DNA of 64,000 bases from VAZQ01 sp963725065 (lineage in GTDB: Bacteria > Pseudomonadota > Alphaproteobacteria > Rhizobiales > Xanthobacteraceae). The notes under the pieces were generated by a model. It was not told where the DNA came from, did not search any database, and was given only the letters and a program-made list of their open reading frames with translations. Both the position numbers and the translations under genes were made by a program. The stretch spans positions 62,001 through 126,000 of the forward strand of contig CAVRXD010000027.1 of NCBI GenBank assembly GCA_963725065.1, written 5' to 3'. Below, one piece after another: positions 16,333-25,438 of this stretch. Positions within the stretch are counted from its first letter, which is position 1, and every line of letters begins with the position of its first letter.

Positions 16333-17418
16333 ATGGAAAGGCGCAAAATATTTGGGCGCAAAATGTTCGGGCACAGAGTGTTTGATGCGGGCGCAGCCAC
16401 CGCCGCCATGCTCGCTCTGCTGCTGGCCCTGTCGGGCCAGACGAGCCAGGCGCGCGACCTGCCCGGCGATGTGCAGCGCGTAAAAATGATCGGCTTCACG
16501 GTCGCCGATGTCGAGCGCCAGACAGACTTCTTCACGAAGGTCCTGCAGTTCGAGAAAATCTCGGACTTTCGCGTCGTCGGCGGCGAATACGACCAGATGC
16601 AAGGCGTGTTCAACACCAACATGCGAATCGTGCATTTGAAACTGGGCGAGCAGACCGTCGAGCTGACCCAATACGTCTCACCTCCCACCGGACGGCCGAT
16701 CCCGGTGCCTTCCTACAGCAATGACGAGTGGTTTCAGCATCTGGCCATCGTCGTCAGCGATATGGATGCTGCGTACAAGGTGCTGCAGGACAACAATGTG
16801 CGGCAGGTTTCGGCCCAGCCGATCACCATTCCACAGTCGAACCCCGGTGCTGCCGGCATCAAGGCGATCAAGTTCCGCGATCCCGAGGGTCATGACCTCG
16901 AGCTGATCTATTTTCCGCGCGGCAAGGGCAACGCCTCATGGCAGAAGCCGACCAACAGGCTGTTTGTCGGCATTGACCACACCGCGATGACCGTGGACAG
17001 TACGGAACGGGGCGTGACGTTCTACCGCGATTTGCTCGGGTTCGAGGTCGGCGGAGTCACCTTCAACACCGGACCGACCCAGGAAGTGCTGGACGGCTTG
17101 TTCAACGACACATGCCTGGTCACGGCGATGATGCCGGCTTCGGCCCCTCCCCACATCGAGTTCCTCGAATACAAGACGCCACCCGGCGGCCGGCCGATGC
17201 CCCGCGACACCAGGGCCAGCGATCTCTGGCATTGGCAGACGACGCTGGTCACCAAGGACATCGGGGCGGCCACCGAGCGCTTGCGCAGGACCGGCGCGCA
17301 ATTCATCAGCCCCGACGTGGTGCTCATTCCACAAGACGCGCAGGCCAAACTGGGCTTCAAGAAGGCGGTGATGATCCGCGATCCCAATGGCCACGCCATC
17401 CGGCTGATCGAAGAATAG
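16333..17418 (+). CDS. Exported protein with two VOC domains, 361 aa
   Basis: ATG 16333. A signal-like N-terminus with basic residues (MERRKIFGRKMFGHRVF) and a hydrophobic core (AATAAMLALLLALSG) predicts export. Two VOC (glyoxalase-fold) domains follow: residues about 45-195 (VKMIGFTVADVERQTDFFTK ... FRDPEGHDLELIYFP) and about 212-358 (GIDHTAMTVDSTERGVTFY ... IRDPNGHAIRLIEE). The paired domains and conserved H/E positions suit a metal-dependent VOC enzyme, but most such enzymes are cytosolic. The stop TAG is directly followed by palindromic repeat R3. Confidence 0.82.
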   Translation: MERRKIFGRKMFGHRVFDAGAATAAMLALLLALSGQTSQARDLPGDVQRVKMIGFTVADVERQTDFFTKVLQFEKISDFRVVGGEYDQMQGVFNTNMRIVHLKLGEQTVELTQYVSPPTGRPIPVPSYSNDEWFQHLAIVVSDMDAAYKVLQDNNVRQVSAQPITIPQSNPGAAGIKAIKFRDPEGHDLELIYFPRGKGNASWQKPTNRLFVGIDHTAMTVDSTERGVTFYRDLLGFEVGGVTFNTGPTQEVLDGLFNDTCLVTAMMPASAPPHIEFLEYKTPPGGRPMPRDTRASDLWHWQTTLVTKDIGAATERLRRTGAQFISPDVVLIPQDAQAKLGFKKAVMIRDPNGHAIRLIEE

Positions 17419-17497
17419 CTAGTGGAGTGGATTTGACATTCGCTACCCACCTCGCCGCAAGTCCGCGAAGCGAATGTCAAATCCAAAACTCCACTAG
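17419..17497. repeat. CTAG-bounded palindromic element R3 (79 bp)
   Basis: Left arm CTAGTGGAGT plus GGATTTGACATTCGCT. Right arm AGCGAATGTCAAATCC, three unpaired A, then ACTCCACTAG. The stem is 26 bp with the bulge on the right arm, as in R1. It begins at the base after the upstream stop codon. Its stem sequence differs from R1 at many positions, yet both arms changed together. Confidence 0.9.
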
Positions 17498-17510
17498 CAC
17501 CTTATATTTG

Positions 17511-17585
17511 CTAGTGGTCCTTTGATTCTAACATTCGCAAATGAGCCCGCCGAAACGGATGCGAATGTTAGAATCGGACCACTAG
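17511..17585. repeat. CTAG-bounded palindromic element R4 (75 bp)
   Basis: Left arm CTAGTGGTCC, three unpaired T, then GATTCTAACATTCGCA. Right arm TGCGAATGTTAGAATC then GGACCACTAG, fully complementary. The bulge is on the left arm, as in R2. It is separated from R3 by a 13-bp AT-rich spacer (17498-17510), mirroring the R1-R2 layout. Confidence 0.9.
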
Positions 17586-17645
17586 CGACCCGCCCTGGTT
17601 TCCGGGGTTGGCTGCTCGAAGTCTGCTGCTGCAACGGAACGAGCC

Positions 17646-18074
17646 ATGACCCAGGACCCTTTCCTCGCTTTCATCGCCCGGCTTTGTCTGGTCGTCATAT
17701 TTCCGTTCAGCGCGCTCAGTAAGATCTTCGACTTCCAGGCGGCAATGACCCAGGCCGCGAATGGATGGATCCCGCTGCCGCCCACGCTCGCAGCTTTGTT
17801 GCTCGTGCTCGGCGGCCTGCTCGAAATCTTCGGCCCGATCTGCATCCTGACCGGTTTCTATCGCCGCCAGGCGGCGCTGCTGTTCATATTCTACGTGATC
17901 GCCACCGCGGTGCTGTTCCACAATTTCTGGAGCTTTCCATTCAACGGGGACGCATGGAATCAGAACTTCTGGCCCTTCCTGAAGAATTTCGGTCTGGCGG
18001 GCGGTTTCCTCTACATTGCCGCCGACGCAAAGATGCAGTCGCTGCGCGATGCCTTTTCACTGAACCCGCGATAG
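17646..18074 (+). CDS. DoxX-family membrane protein, 142 aa
   Basis: ATG 17646. Four membrane helices: ARLCLVVIFPFSALSKIFDF, LAALLLVLGGLLEIFGPICI, ALLFIFYVIATAVLFHNFW and a final one near NFGLAGGFLYIAADAK. The FPFSALSKI entry motif and the HNFWSFP segment match the DoxX/DoxD-like family, a quinone-linked or redox membrane family. Ends 30 bp before the glucan debranching gene, so co-transcription is likely. Precise role unknown. Confidence 0.85.
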   Translation: MTQDPFLAFIARLCLVVIFPFSALSKIFDFQAAMTQAANGWIPLPPTLAALLLVLGGLLEIFGPICILTGFYRRQAALLFIFYVIATAVLFHNFWSFPFNGDAWNQNFWPFLKNFGLAGGFLYIAADAKMQSLRDAFSLNPR

Positions 18075-18104
18075 GACCGATCGGTTTTTCCGGAGGCGGC
18101 TCCG

Positions 18105-20196
18105 ATGCAGGGCTCCAACGCGAATGAGGCTGCCACTATGCGGGCGCCGCCGGCCGCGCAAGGGACCGTGAACGTGCGCGCGGCGCCGAGCCCGATCCGA
18201 TTCAGTCGCGCCATCTGCGGTGATCTCGGCCAAGCGGAGCGGCGCGAATGGTGGCTCGCCAACGGCCGCGGCGGTTATGCCGGCGGGACCATCGCCGGCA
18301 GCCTGACCAGGCGCTATCACGGCCTGCTGATCGCGCCGATCGGCTCGCCGCTCGGGCGGCGGCTGATCCTCGCCAAAGCGGACGCAACTGTTTTCGCGGG
18401 CGATCAGTCCTGGCCGCTGTTCACCAACCGCTGGAGCAGCGGCGCCATCGCGCCGGCGGGCCATGTCCGTATCGGCAGTTTTCATCTCGACTATTCCGTC
18501 CCGGTATGGAGCTACGAGGTCGGGGACCATCGGATCGAGGCGCGGATCTGGATGGAGCCCGGCGCCCACACCACCTATGCCGCGTGGCTGTTGCGGCCGG
18601 GGGCGGATACTCCCGCGAGCGGCCTGTCCTTGCGGCTGACGCTGCTCGCCAACGATCGCGACCAGCACGGCACGACCTCGGTCGGCGGTTTTGCGCCCGA
18701 CGTCCGCGTGGAAGGAGAACGTCTCCTGCTCACCGATGGGGGACTTTTCTCGCTGACCATTCAAGCGCCCGGCGGCACCATCGTCGCCAAGCACGACTGG
18801 TATCGGGATTTCGAGCTGCCGATGGAGGCCGAGCGCGGCCTGAACTCGACCGACAGCCATCTTTGCATCGGCGAGGCGACGATACCGCTGGTGCCTGGAA
18901 AGTGGCGCGGCATCGTTGCCGGGCTCGAACCGGAGCCGTCGGCCGACCTCGCGGCCGCGTTGCGCCGACGCCTCGATCACGACCGCGCGACGATATCCAC
19001 CACGGCGAGCAGCAGTCCGGCCCTGCGATGGGCGCCCGGCTGGATCACACGGCTCGCCCTCGCCGCCGACTCCTTTGTGTTTGCACGACCGCTTCCGAGC
19101 GTTCCCGACGGCCAGTCGATCATCGCGGGCTATCCGTGGTTCGGCGATTGGGGCCGAGACACCATGATCAGCCTGCCGGGGCTGACCCTGGCGACCGGTC
19201 GTGCGGACATCGCGCGCCGCATCCTCAAGACATTCGCCAGCTTCGTCAGCGAGGGAATGCTGCCCAATGTTTTCCCCGGCGCCGGCGATCACCCGGCGTA
19301 CAACACCGCCGATGCATCATTGTGGTTTTTCGAGGCGTGGCGCGCCTACGTCGATGCGACCGGAGACATCGACAGCCTGCGCGAGGTGTACCCCGATATT
19401 GTCCGACATGATCGGATGGCATCAGCGGGGCACCCGCTACGGGATCGGCGTGGATGCCGCGGACGGTCTGCTAAAGGCCGGCGTGGCGGGCGTGCAGGTG
19501 ACCTGGATGGACGCCAAGGTCGGCGATTGGGTGGTCACGCCCCGCATCGGCAAGCCCGTCGAGATCAACGCGCTCTGGTACAACGCCTTGCGGGTGATGA
19601 GCGCGTTCGCGGCCCGATTGGGAGAGCCGGACCGCTTCAGCGCGCCGGCGGAAGCCGCAAAGCGCAGCTTCGCGCGTTTCGTACGCGCGGACGGCGAGGG
19701 TCTGTTCGACGTGATCGACGGACCGCACGGCGACGACGCCAGCATCAGGCCCAACCAGATCTTTGCCGTGAGCTTGCCGCACAGTCCGCTGGATCCGGAC
19801 GATCAGGCGAGAACCGTGCAGGTCTGCAGGCGCCATCTGCTCACCGCGTTCGGCTTGCGCTCGCTGGCGCCCGGCAGCCCCGCTTACCACCCCGCCTATG
19901 GGGGCGGCGTGCTGCAGCGCGACGGCGGCTATCACCAGGGGCCGGTCTGGGGCTGGCTGCTGGGACCGTTCTGCCTCGCGGCGTATCGCGTCAGCAAGGA
20001 CGCGACTGCGGCGCGCGCCGTGCTCGAAGCGATGAGCGACGCCCTGGAGGACCAGGGCGTCGGCACCATCGGAGAGATTTTCGACGGTGACCCGCCGCAC
20101 CACCCACGCGGCGCACCTGCGCAAGCCTGGTCGGTCGCCTGCACGCTGGACGCCTGGCGCTTGCTCACACAGGCCATACAGTCCAAGCACACCTGA
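18105..20196 (+). pseudogene. Amylo-alpha-1,6-glucosidase (glycogen-debranching type), one-base frameshift
   Basis: Predicted (alpha/alpha)6-barrel glycosidase acting on alpha-1,6 branches of alpha-glucans. ATG 18105 follows GGAGGCGG. The N-terminal GDE-type domain (REWWLANGRGGYAGGTIAGS, TRRYHGLL) matches archaeal/bacterial debranching enzymes. The catalytic domain has IIAGYPWFGDWGRDTMISLP. At the C run 19391-19394 the frame breaks. The remaining part is intact in another frame (GWHQRGTRYGIGVDAADGLL, QVTWMDAKVGDWVVTPRIGK, GVLQRDGGYHQGPVWGWLLG) up to TGA 20196. Deleting one base would restore about 696 residues. Confidence 0.85.
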
Positions 20197-20235
20197 ACGG
20201 GGCGAGACGCAACGCCAGACCGGAGCCGACGATCC

Positions 20236-22961
20236 ATGCCGCAAGTCGACGAAGCCGAAAAGCGACGCATCGAAGAAAGCCGCACCGGCGCGAAGGATTG
20301 GCGTCGCTGGGGTCCTTATCTCAGCGAGCGGCAATGGGGCACTGTGCGCGAGGACTACAGCCCCTACGGCACGGCATGGGACTATTTCAGCCACGACCAG
20401 TCGCGCAGCCGCGCCTACCGCTGGGGCGAGGACGGCCTCGCCGGCTTTTCCGATGACCGGCAGCTCCTGTGCCTGTCGCTCGCGTTGTGGAACGGGCACG
20501 ACCCCATCCTGAAAGAGCGGCTGTTCGGCCTGACCAACGAGGAAGGCAACCACGGCGAGGACGTCAAGGAGATCTACTACTATCTCGATGCCGTCCCGAG
20601 CTACGCTTACGCGCGCCAGCTCTACAAGCTGCCGCAAGCGCATACCCCTACGAATGGCTGCTCGAGGAGAACGCACGTCGCAAAGGCTCGGCGGCGATGG
20701 AGTTCGAACTGATCGATACCGGCATCTTCGATGACGACCGCTACTTCGACGTCGATGTCGAGTATGCCAAGGCCGATGCGGACGATGTGCTCATGCGGGT
20801 CACGGTCCACAACCGCGGGCCTGACCCGGCTCCCATTCATATCCTGCCGCAGGTCTGGTTCCGCAACACGTGGAGCTGGTCTCCCGGCGTCCCGAAACCT
20901 TCGCTGCAGGATCGGGGCGCCGGACTGGCGCTGGCGCAGCACGAGGAACTCGGCACCTACAGCATCGAATTCGAAGCAGCGGATCGGCTGCTGTTCTGCG
21001 ACAACGAGTCAAATTTCGCGCGTGTGTTCGGCACCACCTCGGCGCCCGGCCACTTCAAGGATGCGTTCCACGACTACGTCGTCCACGGCCGGACCGAGGC
21101 GGTGAACGCAGCCGGCAACGGCACCAAGGCCGCCGGGCTTTACCTGCGGACGGTACCGGCCCGCAGCAGCGTGACGGTCCGGGTCCGGCTGCGCGCCGGC
21201 GATCAACGCAGCGGCGCATTCATCGATTTTGATGACATCTTCAGCCGGCGCATCGCCGAGGCCGACCTCTTCTACGCCGCCCGACAGAAAGGCATTGACG
21301 ACGAGGACATGTGCCGCATTCAGCGCCAGGCCTTCGCCGGGATGCTGTGGAACAAGCAGTTCTACGATTTCAACGTGCGGCAATGGCTGAACGGCGATCC
21401 GCTGCAGCCGCCGCCGCCCGAAAGCCGCAAGCACGGCCGCAACTCCGATTGGCGTCACCTGGTGGCTGCCGACATCATGTCCATGCCGGACAAATGGGAA
21501 TATCCCTGGTTCGCGGCCTGGGACCTCGCCTTCCATTGCGTCACGCTGTCCTTGATCGATCCCGAGTTCGCCAAGGGGCAGCTCGAGCTGCTGTGCCGCG
21601 TATGGCTGATGAATCCGAACGGCGAGCTACCGGCCTACGAATGGGCGTTCGGTGACGTCAACCCGCCCGTGCACGCCTGGGCGGCCATGCGGGTGTTCGA
21701 GAACGACCGCGATCAGAACGGCGGCCCCGGCGACCTCGATTTCCTGGAGCGCATCTTCCACAAGCTGCTGCTGAACTTCACCTGGTGGGTGAACCGCAAG
21801 GATCCGCAGGGCTTGAACATCTTCGAGGGCGGATTCCTCGGCCTCGACAATATCGGCGTGTTCGACCGCTCGCGGCCGCTGCCCACCGGCGGGCACATCG
21901 AGCAATCCGACGGCACCGCCTGGATGGCGATGTTCAGCATCAACATGCTGCGCATGTCGATCGAGCTCAGCGAGCGCGATGCGGTCTACGAGGACATGAC
22001 CATCAAGTTCCTGGAGCACTTCCTCTATATCGCCGAAGCCATGACCGACATGGGCAGCGAGGGCATCGGACTCTGGGACGATCAGGACAATTTCTTCTAC
22101 GACGTGCTTTCCATGCCGTCCGGACAGAAGATTCCCATGCGGCTGCGCTCGATGGTCGGCCTTATTCCGCTGTTCGCCGTCGGGATCGTCGAGCAGGAGG
22201 TGATCAACAAGCGGCCCGAGCTCTGGCGCAAGATCGAGATGTATCGGGAGCGCCGGCCGGATTTGACGAAGCTCGTTTCGCGCTGGAACGAGGTTGGCGA
22301 CAAGGGACGGCGTCTGTTCTCGCTCGCGCGCGCCTTCCGCATGACGAAGCTGTTGCGGCGCATGCTCGACGAAAGCGAATTTCTCTCGCCCTACGGCGTG
22401 CGCGCTCTCTCGCGCACCTACCTCGATCACCCCTACGATTTCGCATACGACGGCGTGCATTATCGCGTGAAATACCAACCCGGAGAATCCGACAGCGGAT
22501 TGTTCGGCGGCAACTCGAATTGGCGCGGACCGATCTGGATGCAGGTGAACTATCTCCTGGTCGAAAATCTGCGCCGCTTCCATCAGTACTACGGCGATAG
22601 ACTCACCGTCGAATGCCCAACTGGCTCCGGCGTCATGTTGACGCTCGAGGAGGTCGCCGACGAGCTGTGCAGCCGCCTGCTCAAGCTCTTCCGGCGCGGC
22701 CCGGACGGGCGGCGCCCCGTCTTCGGCAGCTACGAAAAATTTCAGACGGATCCCCACTTCAAGGACTATCTTCTGTTCTACGAGTACTTCCACGGCGACA
22801 ATGGCCGCGGCTGTGGCGCTTCGCATCAGACCGGCTGGACCGGGCTCATCGCCAATCTGATCAGCCAGCTGGTTCCGGCCGAACAGGCCACGGAGGCCGG
22901 CCCGGCCGTTCCGGAGCCACCCAAACCGAAGCCGCTTTCATCCCCGCTGGTGCATGCCTGA
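20236..22961 (+). pseudogene. GH63/MGH1-type glucosidase, one-base frameshift
   Basis: Large cytosolic glycoside hydrolase (about 908 residues after repair), ATG 20236. Frame one covers the start (WGPYLSERQWGTVREDYSPY and LTNEEGNHGEDVKEIYYYLD). Near 20637-20641 a missing base shifts the frame; sequence then continues as YPYEWLLEENARRKGSAAME. Motifs of the family follow: MPDKWEYPWFAAWDLAFHCV, GLDNIGVFDRS, LWDDQDNFFYDVLSMPSG, RGPIWMQVNYLLVENLRRF and HGDNGRGCGASHQTGWTGLI. The last two mark the acid/base and substrate pocket of GH63-like mannosylglycerate/glucosyl hydrolases. It lies 40 bp after the debranching gene and is probably co-transcribed. Confidence 0.85.
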
Positions 22962-23004
22962 GGGGCTCTCCGAACGATCCGACATCGATTATCGAGGAAC
23001 AGCT

Positions 23005-23772
23005 ATGGCGTTGAAGAACAAAGTTGCGATCGTCACCGGCGGCAACAGCGGCATCGGTCAGGCGATCGTTCTCGAACTGGCGCGGCAGGGCGCCGCGATC
23101 GTCATCGACTACGTGGCCCATCCGGAGGCGACGGCGACGCTCGAACAGCAGATTGCCAAGCTGGGTGATCAGTCCATCGGCGTCGACGCCGACGTCAGCA
23201 AACCCGCCGATCTGCAGAAGCTCGTGGACGCGGCAGTGAAGCGGTTCGGCCGGCTCGATATCATGGTCAACAACGCCGGTATCGAAACCCGCACGTCGGT
23301 GCTCGACACCACCGAATCCCAATACGACAAGGTGATGAACGTCAATCTCAAGAGCGCGTTCTTCGGCACGCAAATCGCCGCCACCCAGATGATCAAGCAA
23401 GGCGGCGGCGGTCGCATCATCAACATCACATCGGTGCACGAGGACTGGCCGATGCCGGGCAATACCGCCTATTGCCTCGCCAAGGGCGGGATGCGCATGC
23501 TCACGCGCACCGCGGGTCTCGAGCTCGCCCGTCATAACATCCTCGTTGTCGGGGTCGGGCCGGGCGCGGTGGCGACGCCGATCAATCTCAGCACGATGAA
23601 CGATCCGGCCAAGCTCGCCCAGCTCGACGCCGCGATCCCGCTCGGCCGCATGGCGCGTCCCGAGGAGATTGCCAGCGTCGTCGGCTTCCTCGCCGGAGAC
23701 GGCGCGAGCTACCTCACCGCCACCACCATCTTCGCCGATGGCGGCATCATGCACAGCAGCGTCGGGCTGTAA
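23005..23772 (+). CDS. SDR-family oxidoreductase, glucose-1-dehydrogenase-like
   Basis: NAD(P)-dependent dehydrogenase of 255 residues; ATG 23005 after GAGGAAC. Cofactor motif TGGNSGIG at residues 11-18, NNAG at 89-92. The catalytic tetrad is N114, S143, Y156 and K160 (TSVHEDWPMPGNTAYCLAKG). The C-terminal PGAVATPIN and YLTATTIFADGGIMHS segments are typical of glucose/gluconate-type SDRs. It sits between the glucosidase and the GMC oxidoreductase, with 12 bp before the latter, which suggests joint oxidation of sugars released by the hydrolases; inference. Confidence 0.9.
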   Translation: MALKNKVAIVTGGNSGIGQAIVLELARQGAAIVIDYVAHPEATATLEQQIAKLGDQSIGVDADVSKPADLQKLVDAAVKRFGRLDIMVNNAGIETRTSVLDTTESQYDKVMNVNLKSAFFGTQIAATQMIKQGGGGRIINITSVHEDWPMPGNTAYCLAKGGMRMLTRTAGLELARHNILVVGVGPGAVATPINLSTMNDPAKLAQLDAAIPLGRMARPEEIASVVGFLAGDGASYLTATTIFADGGIMHSSVGL

Positions 23773-23784
23773 CCGGGAGCAGGC

Positions 23785-25338
23785 ATGGACAAGCGCTTCG
23801 ACGTCATCATCGTCGGCAGCGGCGCGGGCGGAGGCACGCTCGCCAGACAGCTCGCGCCCTCGGGAAAGAGCATCCTCATTCTCGAGCGCGGCGACTGGCT
23901 CAAGCGCGAGGCGGAGAATTGGGATGCGACCGCCGTGTTCGTGCAGAACCGCTACATATCGCCCGAGACCTGGTACGACCGAGATGGCCGGCCGTTTCAG
24001 CCCCAGGTGCATTATTTCGTCGGCGGCGCGACCAAAATGTTCGGCGCGGCGCTCTATCGTCTGCGCAAGGAGGATTTCGGCGAGTTGCGCCATCACGACG
24101 GCATCTCGCCGGCGTGGCCGATCTCCTACGACGAGCTCGAGCCGTATTACGCGCGGGCCGAGCGGATGTATCACGTCCACGGGCTGCGCGGCCGGGATCC
24201 GACCGAGCCGCCCGCCAGCGGCCCCTATCCGTGCCCGCCGGTTTCCAATGAGCCGCGTATTCAGCAGCTGTCCGATAATCTGACGGCGGCGGGCTATCAC
24301 CCCTTCCCTGCTCCCTGCGCGGTGATGCTGGACGAGCAGAACATGGCGTACAGCACCTGCATCCGCTGCCAGACCTGCGACGGCTTTCCGTGCCTGGTGC
24401 ACGCCAAGTCCGACGCGGAAACCGTGGCTGTGCGCCCCGCGCTCGAATTTCCCAACGTGACGCTGCTCCGCAACGCCAAGGCGCTCAAGCTGCAGACGAA
24501 CGCAAGCGGCACCACGGTCACGGAGGTCGTTGCCGACGTCGCGGGGCAGCGCGAGGTCTTCCGGGGCGACATTGTCGTCGTGTCATGCGGAGCGGCGAAT
24601 TCGGCCAAGCTGCTGCTGATGTCGGCCAACGACAAGCATCCCCGCGGCCTCGCCAATGGTTCGGATCAGGTCGGGCGCAATTACATGTTCCACAACAGCC
24701 AGGCCGTGCTCGCGGTCTCGCTGGAACCCAACCCGACCATCTTCCAGAAGACGATCGCGCTGAATGATTTCTATTTCGGCATGGACGGGTTCGAGTACCC
24801 GATGGGCAATATCCAGATGATCGGCAAATCTCTCGGGCCGATGTACCGGGGCGAGAAGCCGATTGAGACGGCGCTGCTGCCGATGGGGCTGCTCGACAAC
24901 CTGGCGCGCCACGCGGTGGATTTCTGGCTTACGACGGAGGACTTGCCCGACCCGGAGAACCGCGTGACAGTGAACCAGGACGGCGATCTGACCTTGAGTT
25001 ACACACCGAACAACCAGGTGGCCCGACAGAAGCTGTACGACAAGCTCAAATCGATGCTGGGCCAGCTGGGCATGCACCCGCATCATCTGATTCCGCGCGA
25101 CATCTACATGAAGACCGAGATTCCCCTCGCCGGTTGCGCCCATCAGGTTGGAACCTGCCGGTTCGGAGCCGATCCCAAGACTTCGGTCCTGGATGTGAAC
25201 TGCAAGGCGCATGAGCTCGACAATCTGTACGTCGTGGACACGAGCTTCTTCGTCAGCATCGGCGCAGTGAATCCGTCCCTGACCGCCATCGCCAATTCCA
25301 TCCGCGTCAGCGAGCATCTGTTGCAGAGGCTGGCGTGA
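23785..25338 (+). CDS. GMC-family FAD oxidoreductase, 517 aa
   Basis: FAD-binding glucose-methanol-choline oxidoreductase. ATG 23785. The dinucleotide-binding motif GSGAGGGTLARQLA is at residues 12-25, with ILERGD after it. A Cys cluster (YSTCIRCQTCDGFPCLVHAK) lies at about residues 191-210, as in many bacterial GMC dehydrogenases that pass electrons on. The C-terminal FAD/active-site segment includes LAGCAHQVGTCRFGADP (His) and VDTSFFVSIGAVNPSLTAIA (Asn). No signal peptide. Likely a sugar or alcohol dehydrogenase working with the SDR next to it; substrate not certain. Confidence 0.9.
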   Translation: MDKRFDVIIVGSGAGGGTLARQLAPSGKSILILERGDWLKREAENWDATAVFVQNRYISPETWYDRDGRPFQPQVHYFVGGATKMFGAALYRLRKEDFGELRHHDGISPAWPISYDELEPYYARAERMYHVHGLRGRDPTEPPASGPYPCPPVSNEPRIQQLSDNLTAAGYHPFPAPCAVMLDEQNMAYSTCIRCQTCDGFPCLVHAKSDAETVAVRPALEFPNVTLLRNAKALKLQTNASGTTVTEVVADVAGQREVFRGDIVVVSCGAANSAKLLLMSANDKHPRGLANGSDQVGRNYMFHNSQAVLAVSLEPNPTIFQKTIALNDFYFGMDGFEYPMGNIQMIGKSLGPMYRGEKPIETALLPMGLLDNLARHAVDFWLTTEDLPDPENRVTVNQDGDLTLSYTPNNQVARQKLYDKLKSMLGQLGMHPHHLIPRDIYMKTEIPLAGCAHQVGTCRFGADPKTSVLDVNCKAHELDNLYVVDTSFFVSIGAVNPSLTAIANSIRVSEHLLQRLA

Positions 25339-25354
25339 GACGGCGGTCGTACGG

Positions 25355-25438
25355 ATGAGAGACCACCACAATACCCGTTGCGTGCTTGTGCTTGTGCTTG
25401 TGCTTGCGCTTGCCGCGCCGAGAGACCCGCTCGCGTGA
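25355..25438 (+). CDS. 27-codon hydrophobic leader ORF overlapping the MFS start
   Basis: ATG 25355 to TGA 25438, 17 bp after the GMC stop. The peptide begins MRDHHNTRC, continues VLVLVLVLALAA and ends PRDPLA. It thus has a charged start, a hydrophobic core and a short tail, resembling a tiny signal peptide or a stalling leader. The Val-Leu core is encoded by a GTGCTT hexamer repeat, which can grow or shrink without changing frame. The stop overlaps the GTG start of the MFS gene (GTGA at 25435-25438), so translational coupling is plausible. No strong ribosome site is seen before the ATG. Confidence 0.45.
   Translation: MRDHHNTRCVLVLVLVLALAAPRDPLA
25382..25411 (+). repeat. Hexanucleotide tandem repeat (GTGCTT)4 plus GCGCTT
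   Basis: Four exact GTGCTT units (25382-25405) and one variant GCGCTT (25406-25411). In the leader frame each unit is Val-Leu. Copy number changes would be in frame for the leader, so the repeat could be slippage-prone without frameshifting. Confidence 0.85.

Noticed and set aside
25378..25437. In-frame upstream extension of the MFS gene reading alternating Cys-Ala
   Set aside because: It is the hexamer repeat read in the MFS frame from a TTG; the residue pattern is unlike any MFS N-terminus and GTG 25435 fits better.
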